Source of the DNA: Bacillota bacterium | Lineage (GTDB): Bacteria; Bacillota; Clostridia; Acetivibrionales; DTU013 | Direction: 5' to 3' | Length of the DNA stretch: 22,963 bases | Assembly (NCBI GenBank): GCA_023411715.1 | Contig: JAEYOM010000111.1 | Coordinates: forward strand, 1 to 22,963 | Translations under genes and position numbers: made by a program | Notes under the pieces: generated by a model | What the model saw: the letters and a program-made list of their open reading frames with translations, nothing else | What the model was told of the DNA's origin: nothing | The model's database searches: none | Shown: piece after piece, positions 1-6,824 of the stretch | How the letters are laid out: each line of letters starts with the position of its first letter | Position numbering within the stretch: position 1 is the first letter of the stretch

Positions 1-241
1 TCTCAAAAACATTAAACGTCATAGTTTCCCATTTCATTTTGTGGACTATGTTTATGTCACAAGGATTCGCCGCTTCACTTAATGCTAAAAATCCTTCACC
101 ATCTACAGATAATTCACAGTGTGCATAAGCAGTCTTATCATCATTTCTCACTTCAAATGTAATTTCTGCACCAAAAGCTTTGCAATACATTTCTGCCGCT
201 TCAAAACTATTTTTCACATAAACTTGAGTATAATTTTTCAT
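1..241 (-). CDS. VOC/PhnB-like (glyoxalase-fold) protein, 3' end cut by window
   Basis: The first 80 codons of a gene run off the left edge. It starts at ATG 241-239, six bases after a GAGGT ribosome binding site. The product begins MKNYTQVYVKNSFEAAEMYC and continues with an alternating beta-alpha pattern (KAFGAEITFEVRNDDKTAYA, then a stretch with HCELSVDGEGFLALSE). This is the usual opening of PhnB-like members of the vicinal oxygen chelate superfamily: strand, helix 'A..FY..AFGAE', then strands describing the substrate pocket. Such proteins are small cytoplasmic metal-binding enzymes or resistance proteins, and the substrate cannot be inferred here. The gene is AT-rich compared with the core genes further right. 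The family call is from pattern only and the C-terminal half is unseen. Confidence 0.72.
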   Translation of the reverse strand, partial: MKNYTQVYVKNSFEAAEMYCKAFGAEITFEVRNDDKTAYAHCELSVDGEGFLALSEAANPCDINIVHKMKWETMTFNVFE

Positions 242-337
242 ATTTTACCTCATAAGCCCAATATAAATAATCTATAGTTCGCTTTATATAACAAGTACGC
301 AATATCCTCATATCGTTGGTTCACAAGACACCCCTTC

Positions 338-652
338 CTAGAGATAGCCCTTGCTTTTATACTCTTGATGAACCTCATCAATTCTTTTCTTTAGATCATC
401 TTCCAGATTAAAATATTGCATTAATTGGCACAATGCAATCATTACTTGATACGTCTCATATACCAACTCTCGTTTACCACCTGAGTCTAATCTATCAATA
501 CTAATCCCTTTGCGTGCATAGTGGTTTAATTCCCACGCTACTTCACCGCTTTCCTCCAAAAGTCTGCTAACAATATTAAATGGGCTATCCCCTTCGGGAA
601 ATCGATTTGACTGAGCCTTCGCTACCATAAAAACTTTTTCAATTAACTCCAT
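338..652 (-). CDS. MazG-like nucleotide pyrophosphohydrolase
   Basis: A 104-residue protein beginning MELIEKVFMVAKAQSNRFPE. It carries the helical motif LLEESGEVAWELNHYARKG, whose EExxE acidic residues bind Mg2+ in the all-alpha NTP pyrophosphatase (MazG/dUTPase-2) superfamily. The helix after it (ELVYETYQVMIALCQLMQYF) has an acidic ExxxE-like spacing in place of the usual ExxD. Family members hydrolyse (d)NTPs, often damaged ones, to the monophosphate. I chose ATG 652 because a GAGG sits seven bases before it. A longer reading frame back to 742 exists, but it has no ribosome binding site there and adds an unlikely hydrophobic leader. The gene lies 96 bp downstream of nothing recognisable and 96 bp before the VOC-like gene, in the same orientation. 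Base composition is AT-rich. The natural substrate is unknown. Confidence 0.72.
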   Translation of the reverse strand: MELIEKVFMVAKAQSNRFPEGDSPFNIVSRLLEESGEVAWELNHYARKGISIDRLDSGGKRELVYETYQVMIALCQLMQYFNLEDDLKKRIDEVHQEYKSKGYL

Positions 653-829
653 ACCCATACCTCGCGATGTGATCTTATTGAGCCATACAATAACAATATT
701 ATCAATAATTTTCCATGCGGTCAAATATAGAAACCGTGTCATAAGCTATACTTGGAAATGAAACGAGATGCTGTTTGTGACGGTGCTGATACAAGCTTTG
801 CGGCTGCCCCAGGCGCTCCAGAAATACGC

Positions 830-865
830 AAAAAGGGCGCAGCCGCATGTTTCACAGCTACGCCC
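830..865 (-). terminator. Rho-independent terminator of nfnAB
   Basis: Read on the minus strand, an 11-bp stem (GGGCGTAGCTG with CGGCTGCGCCC, two G-T wobbles) closes a 9-base loop and is followed by TTTTT. It starts about 20 bases after the nfnB stop codon, the expected position for the end of the nfnA-nfnB transcript. Confidence 0.85.
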
Positions 866-883
866 ATTAAATCTATTTACTGA

Positions 884-2275
884 TTATTTTTTGCGCAAAT
901 ACTCGTCTATCGCCTTGGCGGCTTTCTTTCCGGCTCCCATTGCCAATATGACCGTCGCAGCGCCCGTTACGGCATCTCCGCCCGCGTAAACGCCCTCCTT
1001 GCTGGTAGCGCCGGTTTCTTCCTCTACGATGATGCCTCCCCATTTCTGTGTCTCAAGGCCCGGTGTGGTCGATTTGATCAGCGGGTTTGGCGACTGGCCT
1101 ATCGCTACGATAACTGTCTCCACATCCAGAATGTATTCGGAACCCTGTTTTGCCACAGGCCTCCTCCTGCCGGATGCATCAGGCTCGCCAAGCTCCATTT
1201 CAACGCATTCCATGCCCCTCACCCAGCCGTCGTCCGTTCCGAGGACCTTGGTCGGGTTGTTCAGCAGCTTGAAGATTATGCCTTCTTCCTTCGCATGATG
1301 CACTTCTTCCTGCCTTGCAGGCATTTCGGCCTCCGAGCGCCTGTAAACGATGTACACGTTTTCCGCTCCAAGCCTCTTTGCGCACCGTGCCGCATCCATG
1401 GCAACATTTCCGCCGCCGACTACGGCAACATTCTTCGTAACCCTGACCGGAGTATCCGCATCCGGGAAACGGTAAGCCTTCATCAAATTAACCCTTGTAA
1501 GGAATTCATTCGCAGAATATACTCCGTTCAGGTTCTCTCCGGGAATACCCATGAAACTGGGCAGACCTGCTCCGCTTCCTACGAATATGGCCTCGTAGCC
1601 TTCCTCTTTCAGTTCATCGAGCGACAATACCTTGCCGATGACCATGTTGGTCATTATATTTACGCCAAGCTGACGTACTGTTTCTATCTCCCTCTGGACA
1701 AGCGCCTTGGGAAGCCTGAATTCAGGTATCCCATACATCAGGACTCCGCCCGGCACGTGGAAGGCTTCAAATATTGTAACTTCGTAACCTAACTTGGCCA
1801 GGTCGCCTGCGCAGGTAAGTCCTGCAGGTCCGGAGCCTACTACGGCCACCTTTTTACCGTTACGCACTGTGCATTCCGTATGACTCTCTTTGTTTGCCAT
1901 GAACCAATCGGCGGCAAACCTTTCAAGCCTTCCTATACCTACAGGCTCCCCTTTTTTGCCTCTGACGCACAGCTGCTCGCACTGCGATTCCTGCGGGCAT
2001 ACACGTCCGCAGATAGCAGGCAGGCTGTTGGTTTCCTTTATTTTTTCGTAGGCGCCCTCAAAATCACCTTCGCCGATGAGTTTGATGAACTCGGGTATCT
2101 GTACGTTAACGGGACATCCACTTACGCACGGCCTATTCTTGCACTGGAGACACCTCTGTGATTCCTTGGAGGCCATCTCCTCATCATATCCCAGAGCAAC
2201 TTCCTTGAAATTACCGCTTCTCACCGAAGGCTCCTGCTCGGGCATCCTTACTTTCTGTAATGACATATCAGGCAT
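884..2275 (-). CDS. nfnB: NADPH-binding large subunit of NfnAB transhydrogenase (GltD/NfnB-like)
   Basis: A 463-residue flavoprotein. N-terminal cysteines at about 42/45/50/54 and 89/93/99/103 form the two [4Fe-4S] sites of the GltD-like ferredoxin domain. An FAD-binding GSGPAG follows at about 147-152 and an NAD(P)-binding GGGNVAMD at about 287-294, and the C-terminal GDAVTGAATVILAMGAGKKAA is the usual second FAD motif. Together with the adjacent nfnA product this matches the electron-bifurcating NADH-dependent reduced ferredoxin:NADP+ oxidoreductase (NfnAB) of Clostridium kluyveri and Thermotoga, a cytoplasmic enzyme balancing NADH, NADPH and ferredoxin pools. The start at ATG 2275 has GGAGG nine bases before it and overlaps the nfnA stop by eight bases, implying coupling. 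An upstream in-frame codon at 2302 lacks that support. Closely related GltA/SudA annotations are possible, but the pair favours Nfn. Confidence 0.9.
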   Translation of the reverse strand: MPDMSLQKVRMPEQEPSVRSGNFKEVALGYDEEMASKESQRCLQCKNRPCVSGCPVNVQIPEFIKLIGEGDFEGAYEKIKETNSLPAICGRVCPQESQCEQLCVRGKKGEPVGIGRLERFAADWFMANKESHTECTVRNGKKVAVVGSGPAGLTCAGDLAKLGYEVTIFEAFHVPGGVLMYGIPEFRLPKALVQREIETVRQLGVNIMTNMVIGKVLSLDELKEEGYEAIFVGSGAGLPSFMGIPGENLNGVYSANEFLTRVNLMKAYRFPDADTPVRVTKNVAVVGGGNVAMDAARCAKRLGAENVYIVYRRSEAEMPARQEEVHHAKEEGIIFKLLNNPTKVLGTDDGWVRGMECVEMELGEPDASGRRRPVAKQGSEYILDVETVIVAIGQSPNPLIKSTTPGLETQKWGGIIVEEETGATSKEGVYAGGDAVTGAATVILAMGAGKKAAKAIDEYLRKK

Positions 2276-3113
2276 TTGCCGCGCCCTCCAATCTACAGAC
2301 ATGGCCCTCGAGCGACTGCTTTTCCTGGCTCTTGTACATGGCCTGCCTTCTCATAGCTTCATCGAAATCCACTTCATGGCCGTCAAAGTCGGGCCCGTCG
2401 ACACAGGCGAACTTGGTCTTTCCGCCGACGGTAACACGGCAGCCTCCGCACATTCCTGTGCCATCGACCATTACTGGATTCATGCTGACTATTGTCTTAA
2501 TGCCAAAAGGCTTGGTCAGTATCGAAACCATCTTCATCATTATCAGCGGACCGATAGCGATTACCATATCGTATTTATTGCCCTCTTCTATCAGCTTTTT
2601 GAGCATATCCGTAACAAAGCCCTTGTTCCCGTTGGAACCATCGTCGGTCATGACAAACAGCCTGGAGCAGGAAGCTTTAAGTTCTTTTTCCAGCAATATC
2701 AGGCTTTCATTCCTGAAACCGGTAATAACGTCGACCTCGGCTCCCATATTGTGAAGCTTCTTGGCCTGCGGGAACGCGATCGCGGTACCGAGACCTCCGC
2801 CTATGACAGCGGCTTTCTTTACTCCATCAAGATGGCTGGCTACGCCAAGCGGGCCTGCAAAATCCAGGATAGTGTCCCCCTTTTCCAGAGTCCCAAGTAA
2901 TTGGGTAGTCTTGCCGACCTCCTGGAAAATAATTGTCACGGTTCCCGTCTGCCTGTCATAATCAGCTATGGTAAGCGGTATCCTTTCGCCGTCTTCATTT
3001 ACCCTGATCATGACAAACTGACCGGGTTCGGCTTTTCTTGCTATATAAGGTGCTTCGACCTCAAGCAGCTTGACTGTCGGATTCAGTACTTCCTTTCTGA
3101 TGACTTTAAACAT
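2268..3113 (-). CDS. nfnA: NADH-binding small subunit of NfnAB transhydrogenase (ferredoxin reductase-like)
   Basis: A 281-residue protein of the dihydroorotate dehydrogenase electron-transfer subunit (PyrK/NfnA) family. The N-terminal beta-barrel has the flavin-contact motif RIPLTIADY (about 44-52). The nucleotide-binding half begins AAVIGGGLGTAIAFPQAKKL (about 101-120). The C-terminal [2Fe-2S] site shows C222, C225 and C237 in GMCGGCRVTVGGKTKFACVDGP. D217 lies just before them; an aspartate ligand plus three cysteines has been reported for NfnA, so the missing fourth cysteine fits. In NfnAB this subunit oxidises NADH and feeds electrons to and from nfnB, whose gene overlaps its end. The start at ATG 3113 follows GGGGG by six bases. 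No promoter of its own is obvious in the 27-bp gap behind the symporter pseudogene, so it may be transcribed from further upstream. Confidence 0.9.
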   Translation of the reverse strand: MFKVIRKEVLNPTVKLLEVEAPYIARKAEPGQFVMIRVNEDGERIPLTIADYDRQTGTVTIIFQEVGKTTQLLGTLEKGDTILDFAGPLGVASHLDGVKKAAVIGGGLGTAIAFPQAKKLHNMGAEVDVITGFRNESLILLEKELKASCSRLFVMTDDGSNGNKGFVTDMLKKLIEEGNKYDMVIAIGPLIMMKMVSILTKPFGIKTIVSMNPVMVDGTGMCGGCRVTVGGKTKFACVDGPDFDGHEVDFDEAMRRQAMYKSQEKQSLEGHVCRLEGAANA

Positions 3114-3140
3114 ATTTAACCCCCATATTTAATACACAAT

Positions 3141-3778
3141 TTAATTGCTATTGTAAACCACCGGGGGGAAAACTGCAATACCGGCAGTACGAGCCCATAT
3201 ATTGGTCACACCAGCCAGCTGGGGCTGTACCGGAATACCGATACCGACGCCCATGACTACGGTCGATACGAGGTTCCACCAGATCGGCGTCCCGAAACGA
3301 GGCATCGAAGTCCAGCCGGCAAACCCGCCCTTTACGAACGCAGCTGCCTGTTCTTTTGCGGCAGGATCATTATAGAGGTCGGCAAGCTGCCGGTGTGCGC
3401 TTGCTATACCCCCAAGCTTGCTGTATTTGAATACGACAAGGAACGTCATGCCCGCAAACATAAGGAGGCCCTGGAAAGCGTCTGTATACATGACCCCCTT
3501 GATACCGCCCATGAAGACATAGACGGCAACTACCGCAACAAACGCCAGCAGCGATACCTGATAGGATATGCCGAAGTATGACTGAATGAAGTCCGCTCCG
3601 CCTTTAATAACTAATGCGGCATAGATCGGCATGAAAATGATTGAATGAAGTCCGCTCCGCCTTTAATAGCTGATGCGGCATAGATCGGCATGAAAATGAT
3701 CGAATGAGTCCGCTCCGCCTTTAATAACTGATATGCCGTTATGGCAGGATAGATAAAAATAATACAGGCGACGTACAT
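3141..3778 (-). pseudogene. Broken sodium:solute symporter (SSS family) gene
   Basis: The remnant starts at ATG 3778 with a perfect AAGGAGG site seven bases upstream and encodes MYVACIIFIYPAITAY, resembling the first membrane helix of SSS transporters. Roughly 100 residues (helices 2-4) appear to be missing. A segment encoding IIFMPIYAA..IKGGADFIQS then occurs three times with a 59-bp period. Because 59 is not a multiple of three, each junction shifts the frame. The last copy (from about 3632) reads on through recognisable SSS sequence: YFGISYQVSLLAFVAVVAVY, MGGIKGVMYTDAFQG, WWNLVSTVVMGVGIG and QPQLA. It diverges after QPQLA and stops at 3141, far short of the usual 450-550 residues. The gene is therefore truncated, deleted and frameshifted. 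Its leader and ribosome binding site remain intact. The original substrate is unknown. Confidence 0.85.
3583..3732. repeat. 59-bp tandem repeat, about 2.5 copies, inside the symporter pseudogene
   Basis: Copies begin at 3583, 3642 and 3701 with an exact 59-bp step. The first two are nearly identical over the full unit, each containing AATGAAGTCCGCTCCGCC and GGCATAGATCGGCATGAAAA. The third has lost one base (AATGAGTCC) and decays after about 31 bases. The unit is coding sequence of a symporter helix copied out of frame, so this is a duplication scar and not a functional repeat. Confidence 0.88.
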
Positions 3779-3892
3779 AATTAACCTCCTTAAAATCAAG
3801 TGATATAAATCCCTGTTTCACTCTAGTCTTAAGGAGCAAGCCTGAACAGCATGGCTTGACGAATCTACGCAGATACAGCGCCCGTGTATCTG
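3779..3892 (-). promoter_or_regulatory. Structured 5' leader that can sequester the symporter ribosome binding site
   Basis: Read on the minus strand, three hairpins follow one another ahead of the pseudogene. First is CAGATACA/TGTATCTG, a perfect 8-bp stem with a 7-base loop at 3870-3892. Second is CAAGCC/GGCTTG at 3837-3858. Third is CTCCTTAA (3829-3836), which pairs perfectly with TTAAGGAG (3786-3793), the gene's own Shine-Dalgarno, around an inner AGTGA/TCACT stem (3799-3803 with 3818-3822). An anti-SD helix placed like this normally means translational control by a riboswitch, protein or temperature. I do not recognise a known riboswitch class. The pairings are visible in the sequence; the regulatory role is inferred. 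Nothing else was found in the remaining 3893-4037 of this gene-free stretch. Confidence 0.5.
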
Positions 3893-4037
3893 AAAACCCG
3901 TATAGCCGGTAATGATACTCGGCAAAATAGAATTGTTGAAATAATCTTAACAATAAGCTCAGTACTCGTTTTAATACGTATTATGTATAATCGCTCCCCT
4001 AAGTTGCATATTGAACATAATGGTTTTTTAATTGTAC

Positions 4038-4065
4038 TTGACAGTAATTTAATGGATGTTATAAT
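4038..4065 (+). promoter_or_regulatory. Sigma-A-type promoter of metF
   Basis: TTGACA at 4038-4043 and TATAAT at 4060-4065, both perfect consensus hexamers, are separated by 16 bases in an AT-rich tract. Transcription would start about 40 bases before the metF start codon. Confidence 0.85.
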
Positions 4066-4110
4066 TTGTTTAATAGTCTTTACCTTATAGGATTGATTCT
4101 GGAGGTTCCC

Positions 4111-4974
4111 ATGAAAATTGTAGACATGTTTAAAACAAAGAAACCTGTCATAGCTTTTGAAATATTTCCGCCAAAACCGGATGTGCCTGTCGAGACCATA
4201 TATGACCATCTGGAACAGTTCACGGCACTCGGCCCCGACTATATCAGCGTTACCTATGGCGCAGGGGGCAGCCAGAAGGGCCGTACGCTGGAAATAGCTT
4301 CGAGGATCAAGAACCTATATCATACGGAAAGCATGGCGCATTTTACATGTGTCGGACACTCCGTCGAAGAAGTCGATAAAATGCTGAACTCAATGCACGA
4401 ATCAGGACTCGAGAACGTGCTGGCCCTGAGAGGCGATCCGCCGGTCGGGCAGCCGGATTTCGATTTCAGCAAAAATGCCTACTGCAACGCTTCGGAGCTC
4501 GTAGCGCACATCAGGAGAGTTAATAATTTCTGTATAGCCGCAGCCGCATATGCAGAAGGCCATGTCGACTGCAGAAGGCTCAGCGAGGATCTGGCACACC
4601 TAAAAGAAAAAGTGGACGCAGGCGTCGATTTCCTGATAACCCAACTCTTCTTCGACAACCGGATCTTCTATGATTTTATCGAAAAAGCACGCGCGTCAGG
4701 TATCGATTGTCCTGTTACCGCAGGCATCATGCCGATATTTAAGGCAGACCAGATCAAGTCGATCACGGCAAAAAGCGGCTGTTCCTTACCCGCTAAGCTG
4801 GTGCTTATGATGGACAAATACCAGAACGATCCTGAAGATATGCGCAAGGCCGGGATTGAATACGCATCGAAACAAATAAGGAATCTCATCGAAGAAGGCG
4901 TCGACGGCGTTCATCTTTACACAATGAACCGGCCCAGATCGACAGCCGAGATAATGGAAAATATAAGAGATTGA
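4111..4974 (+). CDS. metF: Methylenetetrahydrofolate reductase
   Basis: A 287-residue TIM-barrel flavoenzyme that reduces 5,10-methylene-THF to 5-methyl-THF for methionine synthesis or the methyl branch of one-carbon metabolism. The N-terminal FEIFPPKP contains E17, equivalent to the catalytic E28 of E. coli MetF. YISVTYGAGGS (about 44-54), LRGDPP with D109 (equivalent to D120), DFLITQLFFDN and GIMPIF are the family's core strands. The C-terminus GVDGVHLYTMNR is also typical. The start at ATG 4111 has GGAGG five bases upstream; an in-frame upstream ATG at 4066 lies in the leader and lacks one. Length is normal for the short bacterial form. In anaerobes such as acetogens MetF may couple to ferredoxin or NAD(P)H systems, but no metV or other partner lies beside it, and the nearby nfnAB is on the opposite strand. 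Confidence 0.93.
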   Translation: MKIVDMFKTKKPVIAFEIFPPKPDVPVETIYDHLEQFTALGPDYISVTYGAGGSQKGRTLEIASRIKNLYHTESMAHFTCVGHSVEEVDKMLNSMHESGLENVLALRGDPPVGQPDFDFSKNAYCNASELVAHIRRVNNFCIAAAAYAEGHVDCRRLSEDLAHLKEKVDAGVDFLITQLFFDNRIFYDFIEKARASGIDCPVTAGIMPIFKADQIKSITAKSGCSLPAKLVLMMDKYQNDPEDMRKAGIEYASKQIRNLIEEGVDGVHLYTMNRPRSTAEIMENIRD

Positions 4975-4978
4975 AGAG

Positions 4979-5052
4979 GTGGGACAGAGGGGCAGGGACC
5001 TTGTCCCTGCCCCTCTGTCCCCCGAAACGTCCCTGCGTTTCGCCCATCCCAC
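4979..5052. repeat. GC-rich palindromic intergenic repeat, likely bidirectional terminator
   Basis: Between the converging metF and the coiled-coil gene lies a perfect 19-bp inverted repeat (4981-4999 and 5003-5021, left arm GGGACAGAGGGGCAGGGAC) with a 3-base loop. A second hairpin follows at once, CGAAACG/CGTTTCG (5023-5029 and 5036-5042), and GTGGGA/TCCCAC brackets the whole (4979-4984 and 5047-5052). There is no T-run, so ordinary intrinsic termination is uncertain. The GGGAC/GTCCC-rich design resembles repetitive extragenic palindromes seen in many Clostridia genomes, recalled from memory and not searched. Confidence 0.7.
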
Positions 5053-5831
5053 TATACTCTCTGGCGCAGCCTGCTGTGCTCATTGAGCGCATTATCGAGG
5101 GCTGTCGCTTCATTAATGACGTTTTCGATTTCCTCAGTCTCAGGGTCAGAAAGCTCACTGGATAGTATCCTGTGCTTGAAGCCTACGATCGTGCTCTCGA
5201 TCTGGTCGAGCCTGACGTTGATCATCTCAAGCTCCTCACGGTCTTCCTGCAGCGTCTTCAGTAGTTTTTCGTCCATCTCGACCGTTTTGGTAAGTTCCAG
5301 CACAGCCTGATAATTTTTCAGAGTACCGAGCTTCCTGTTGTTGAAATTTATCCTTGCATGAAGTTCATTAAGGTTCTGCTGTGAGAGCTCTCGCATGCTG
5401 TCGGCATAATTGCTGGCTAGGCTCAGGTAAGCAATGACCAGCTTCAGCGCCTGCTCGATTATTTTCTGCTTGATGGGGTCGTCCTCGTAATGCTTGAAAT
5501 AATTCATCAGCTCATCTTTTTCCTTTAGCACCCTGATCGCTTTTATCCTCAGGTTCTTGCCAAGGCGTCCGGCGACCTTTCTGTAATGGCTGTTGCATTC
5601 CCAGCTCAATTTACTGATATCGTCGAGCTTCTCGGACAATTGAACTTCGCTTCTGAATTTGCTGCTTTTGGCCGTACTAAATATACCTGCGATGTAAGCG
5701 ACAACGCCTGCAGCGCCGAATAGACCGGCAATCCAGCCGGGCCCGTATGCGGAAGCAGCAGCTAATGCGAGTATCAATCCCACTGCCAGCAGTAATATAT
5801 TTTTAAATTTGAATGCCGCTCTCAGGTACAT
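5052..5831 (-). CDS. Membrane-anchored coiled-coil protein of unknown function
   Basis: A 259-residue protein I do not recognise. Two hydrophobic segments lie near the N-terminus (about 11-29 and 31-51), joined by a very short Gly-Pro turn, so it is probably a hairpin anchor with both ends in the cytoplasm. The rest is almost entirely charged helix with heptad-like spacing (for example LLKTLQEDREELEMINVRLD and the glutamate-rich tail LSDPETEEIENVINEATALD), consistent with a long coiled coil. I chose ATG 5831 because AAGGTG stands eight bases before it; a longer frame opens at 5879 without a ribosome binding site. The gene lies 84 bp downstream of spoIVFB in the same direction and may be cotranscribed. 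A role in envelope or sporulation structure is possible from context only. Confidence 0.75.
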   Translation of the reverse strand: MYLRAAFKFKNILLLAVGLILALAAASAYGPGWIAGLFGAAGVVAYIAGIFSTAKSSKFRSEVQLSEKLDDISKLSWECNSHYRKVAGRLGKNLRIKAIRVLKEKDELMNYFKHYEDDPIKQKIIEQALKLVIAYLSLASNYADSMRELSQQNLNELHARINFNNRKLGTLKNYQAVLELTKTVEMDEKLLKTLQEDREELEMINVRLDQIESTIVGFKHRILSSELSDPETEEIENVINEATALDNALNEHSRLRQRV

Positions 5832-5915
5832 CTCGTTATCACCTTGTCTTATTATATATTTACAGTATGCAGATATCAATATTCTTTATAACGCTTCTGT
5901 CGTCCCGTTATATTT

Positions 5916-6824
5916 CTACGTAACGGCGCCCGTATTTGTCTGCGCATCGTCTTCACTCTGCCCGATCAGCTGCCCGAACGTCATATTTTCTCCGTCCCGG
6001 ACCAGTGCGTCCATGATTTCGCTTTCGGTAAAAGCCTTAAGCAGGCGCATGCGGTCATCAAGCACATATATGATGTGAAACCTGTCAAAGTCCATATTTC
6101 CGATAATATCGGTCAACAGCGTACTTTTGGCAACCACCAGGTCTCTTGCCGGATAAATACCCTTTTTAAGAAACCTCGATCGTCTGTAAAGTATCTGCCT
6201 GATATTCATGAAAGCACTCTCCATTCTGCCGCTCCTGAGCAGTAGCATCATGTACGCTCCGGCGATGATCAAACTGACATTCAGAGTACCGGTATATGCC
6301 TGATACAGCCCATAAATCACCACTGCCGACGAAGTGATCCACGCAATGACCCGAACTGTCCGTCCTGCCGCCAGCATCCCGATATTGCCGGAAAGCAGCG
6401 AGAACAGGATCCTTCCCCCATCCATCGGGAAGACAGGCAGAAGGTTGAATAATGCGAGCAGCAGGTTTGTTGCGGACACCAGTCCCACTATTTCACTGAT
6501 CCCGGGAAATACAAGGCCGGCCGTGAGCCCTGCCGCAAAAAGCAGCAAATTGGCCGCGGGGCCGGCAGAATAAATCAGGATCAGCGCTTGCCGCGAGCAG
6601 TTCATATCGGGTATGTCGGCCGAGAATCCGACAGGCGAGATGCTGACAGAAGAAGGCAGTATCCCTTTGCACCTGGCTGCCGCAATATGGCTCATTTCAT
6701 GCAGCGCTATTGAAAAAAAGGCCGTGCTGTATTCTTTCCAGCAGCCGGTCAAAATCAATACCGGGGGCAATATAATGAACAGTACGCTTATCCTGATTTC
6801 TACCTTCCCTTGCCTGAACCTCAA
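5916..6824 (-). CDS. spoIVFB: SpoIVFB-like site-2 metalloprotease (pro-sigma-K processing protease)
   Basis: A 302-residue polytopic M50 protease. The zinc motif HEMSH is at residues 42-46 in the second membrane segment, and the third ligand lies in NLLPVFPMDGGR (N127, D135), the SREBP site-2 protease signature. A C-terminal cytoplasmic region (about 220-300) has the look of a CBS-type domain, as in Bacillus SpoIVFB, where it senses ATP and contacts pro-sigma-K. The start ATG overlaps the spoIVFA stop by four bases (ATGA), implying tight coupling. In B. subtilis spoIVFA-spoIVFB also follow the mre and min genes, so synteny supports the assignment. The protein would sit in the outer forespore membrane and release active sigma-K in the mother cell. 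The sigma-K gene itself is not in this window. Confidence 0.85.
   Translation of the reverse strand: MRFRQGKVEIRISVLFIILPPVLILTGCWKEYSTAFFSIALHEMSHIAAARCKGILPSSVSISPVGFSADIPDMNCSRQALILIYSAGPAANLLLFAAGLTAGLVFPGISEIVGLVSATNLLLALFNLLPVFPMDGGRILFSLLSGNIGMLAAGRTVRVIAWITSSAVVIYGLYQAYTGTLNVSLIIAGAYMMLLLRSGRMESAFMNIRQILYRRSRFLKKGIYPARDLVVAKSTLLTDIIGNMDFDRFHIIYVLDDRMRLLKAFTESEIMDALVRDGENMTFGQLIGQSEDDAQTNTGAVT

Noticed and set aside
653..742. 30-residue N-terminal extension of the MazG-like protein
   Set aside because: No ribosome binding site at 742; a well-spaced GAGG supports ATG 652 instead.
3960..4000. Second promoter upstream of metF with TATAAT near 3988
   Set aside because: No acceptable -35 at proper spacing, while the 4038-4065 promoter is near perfect.
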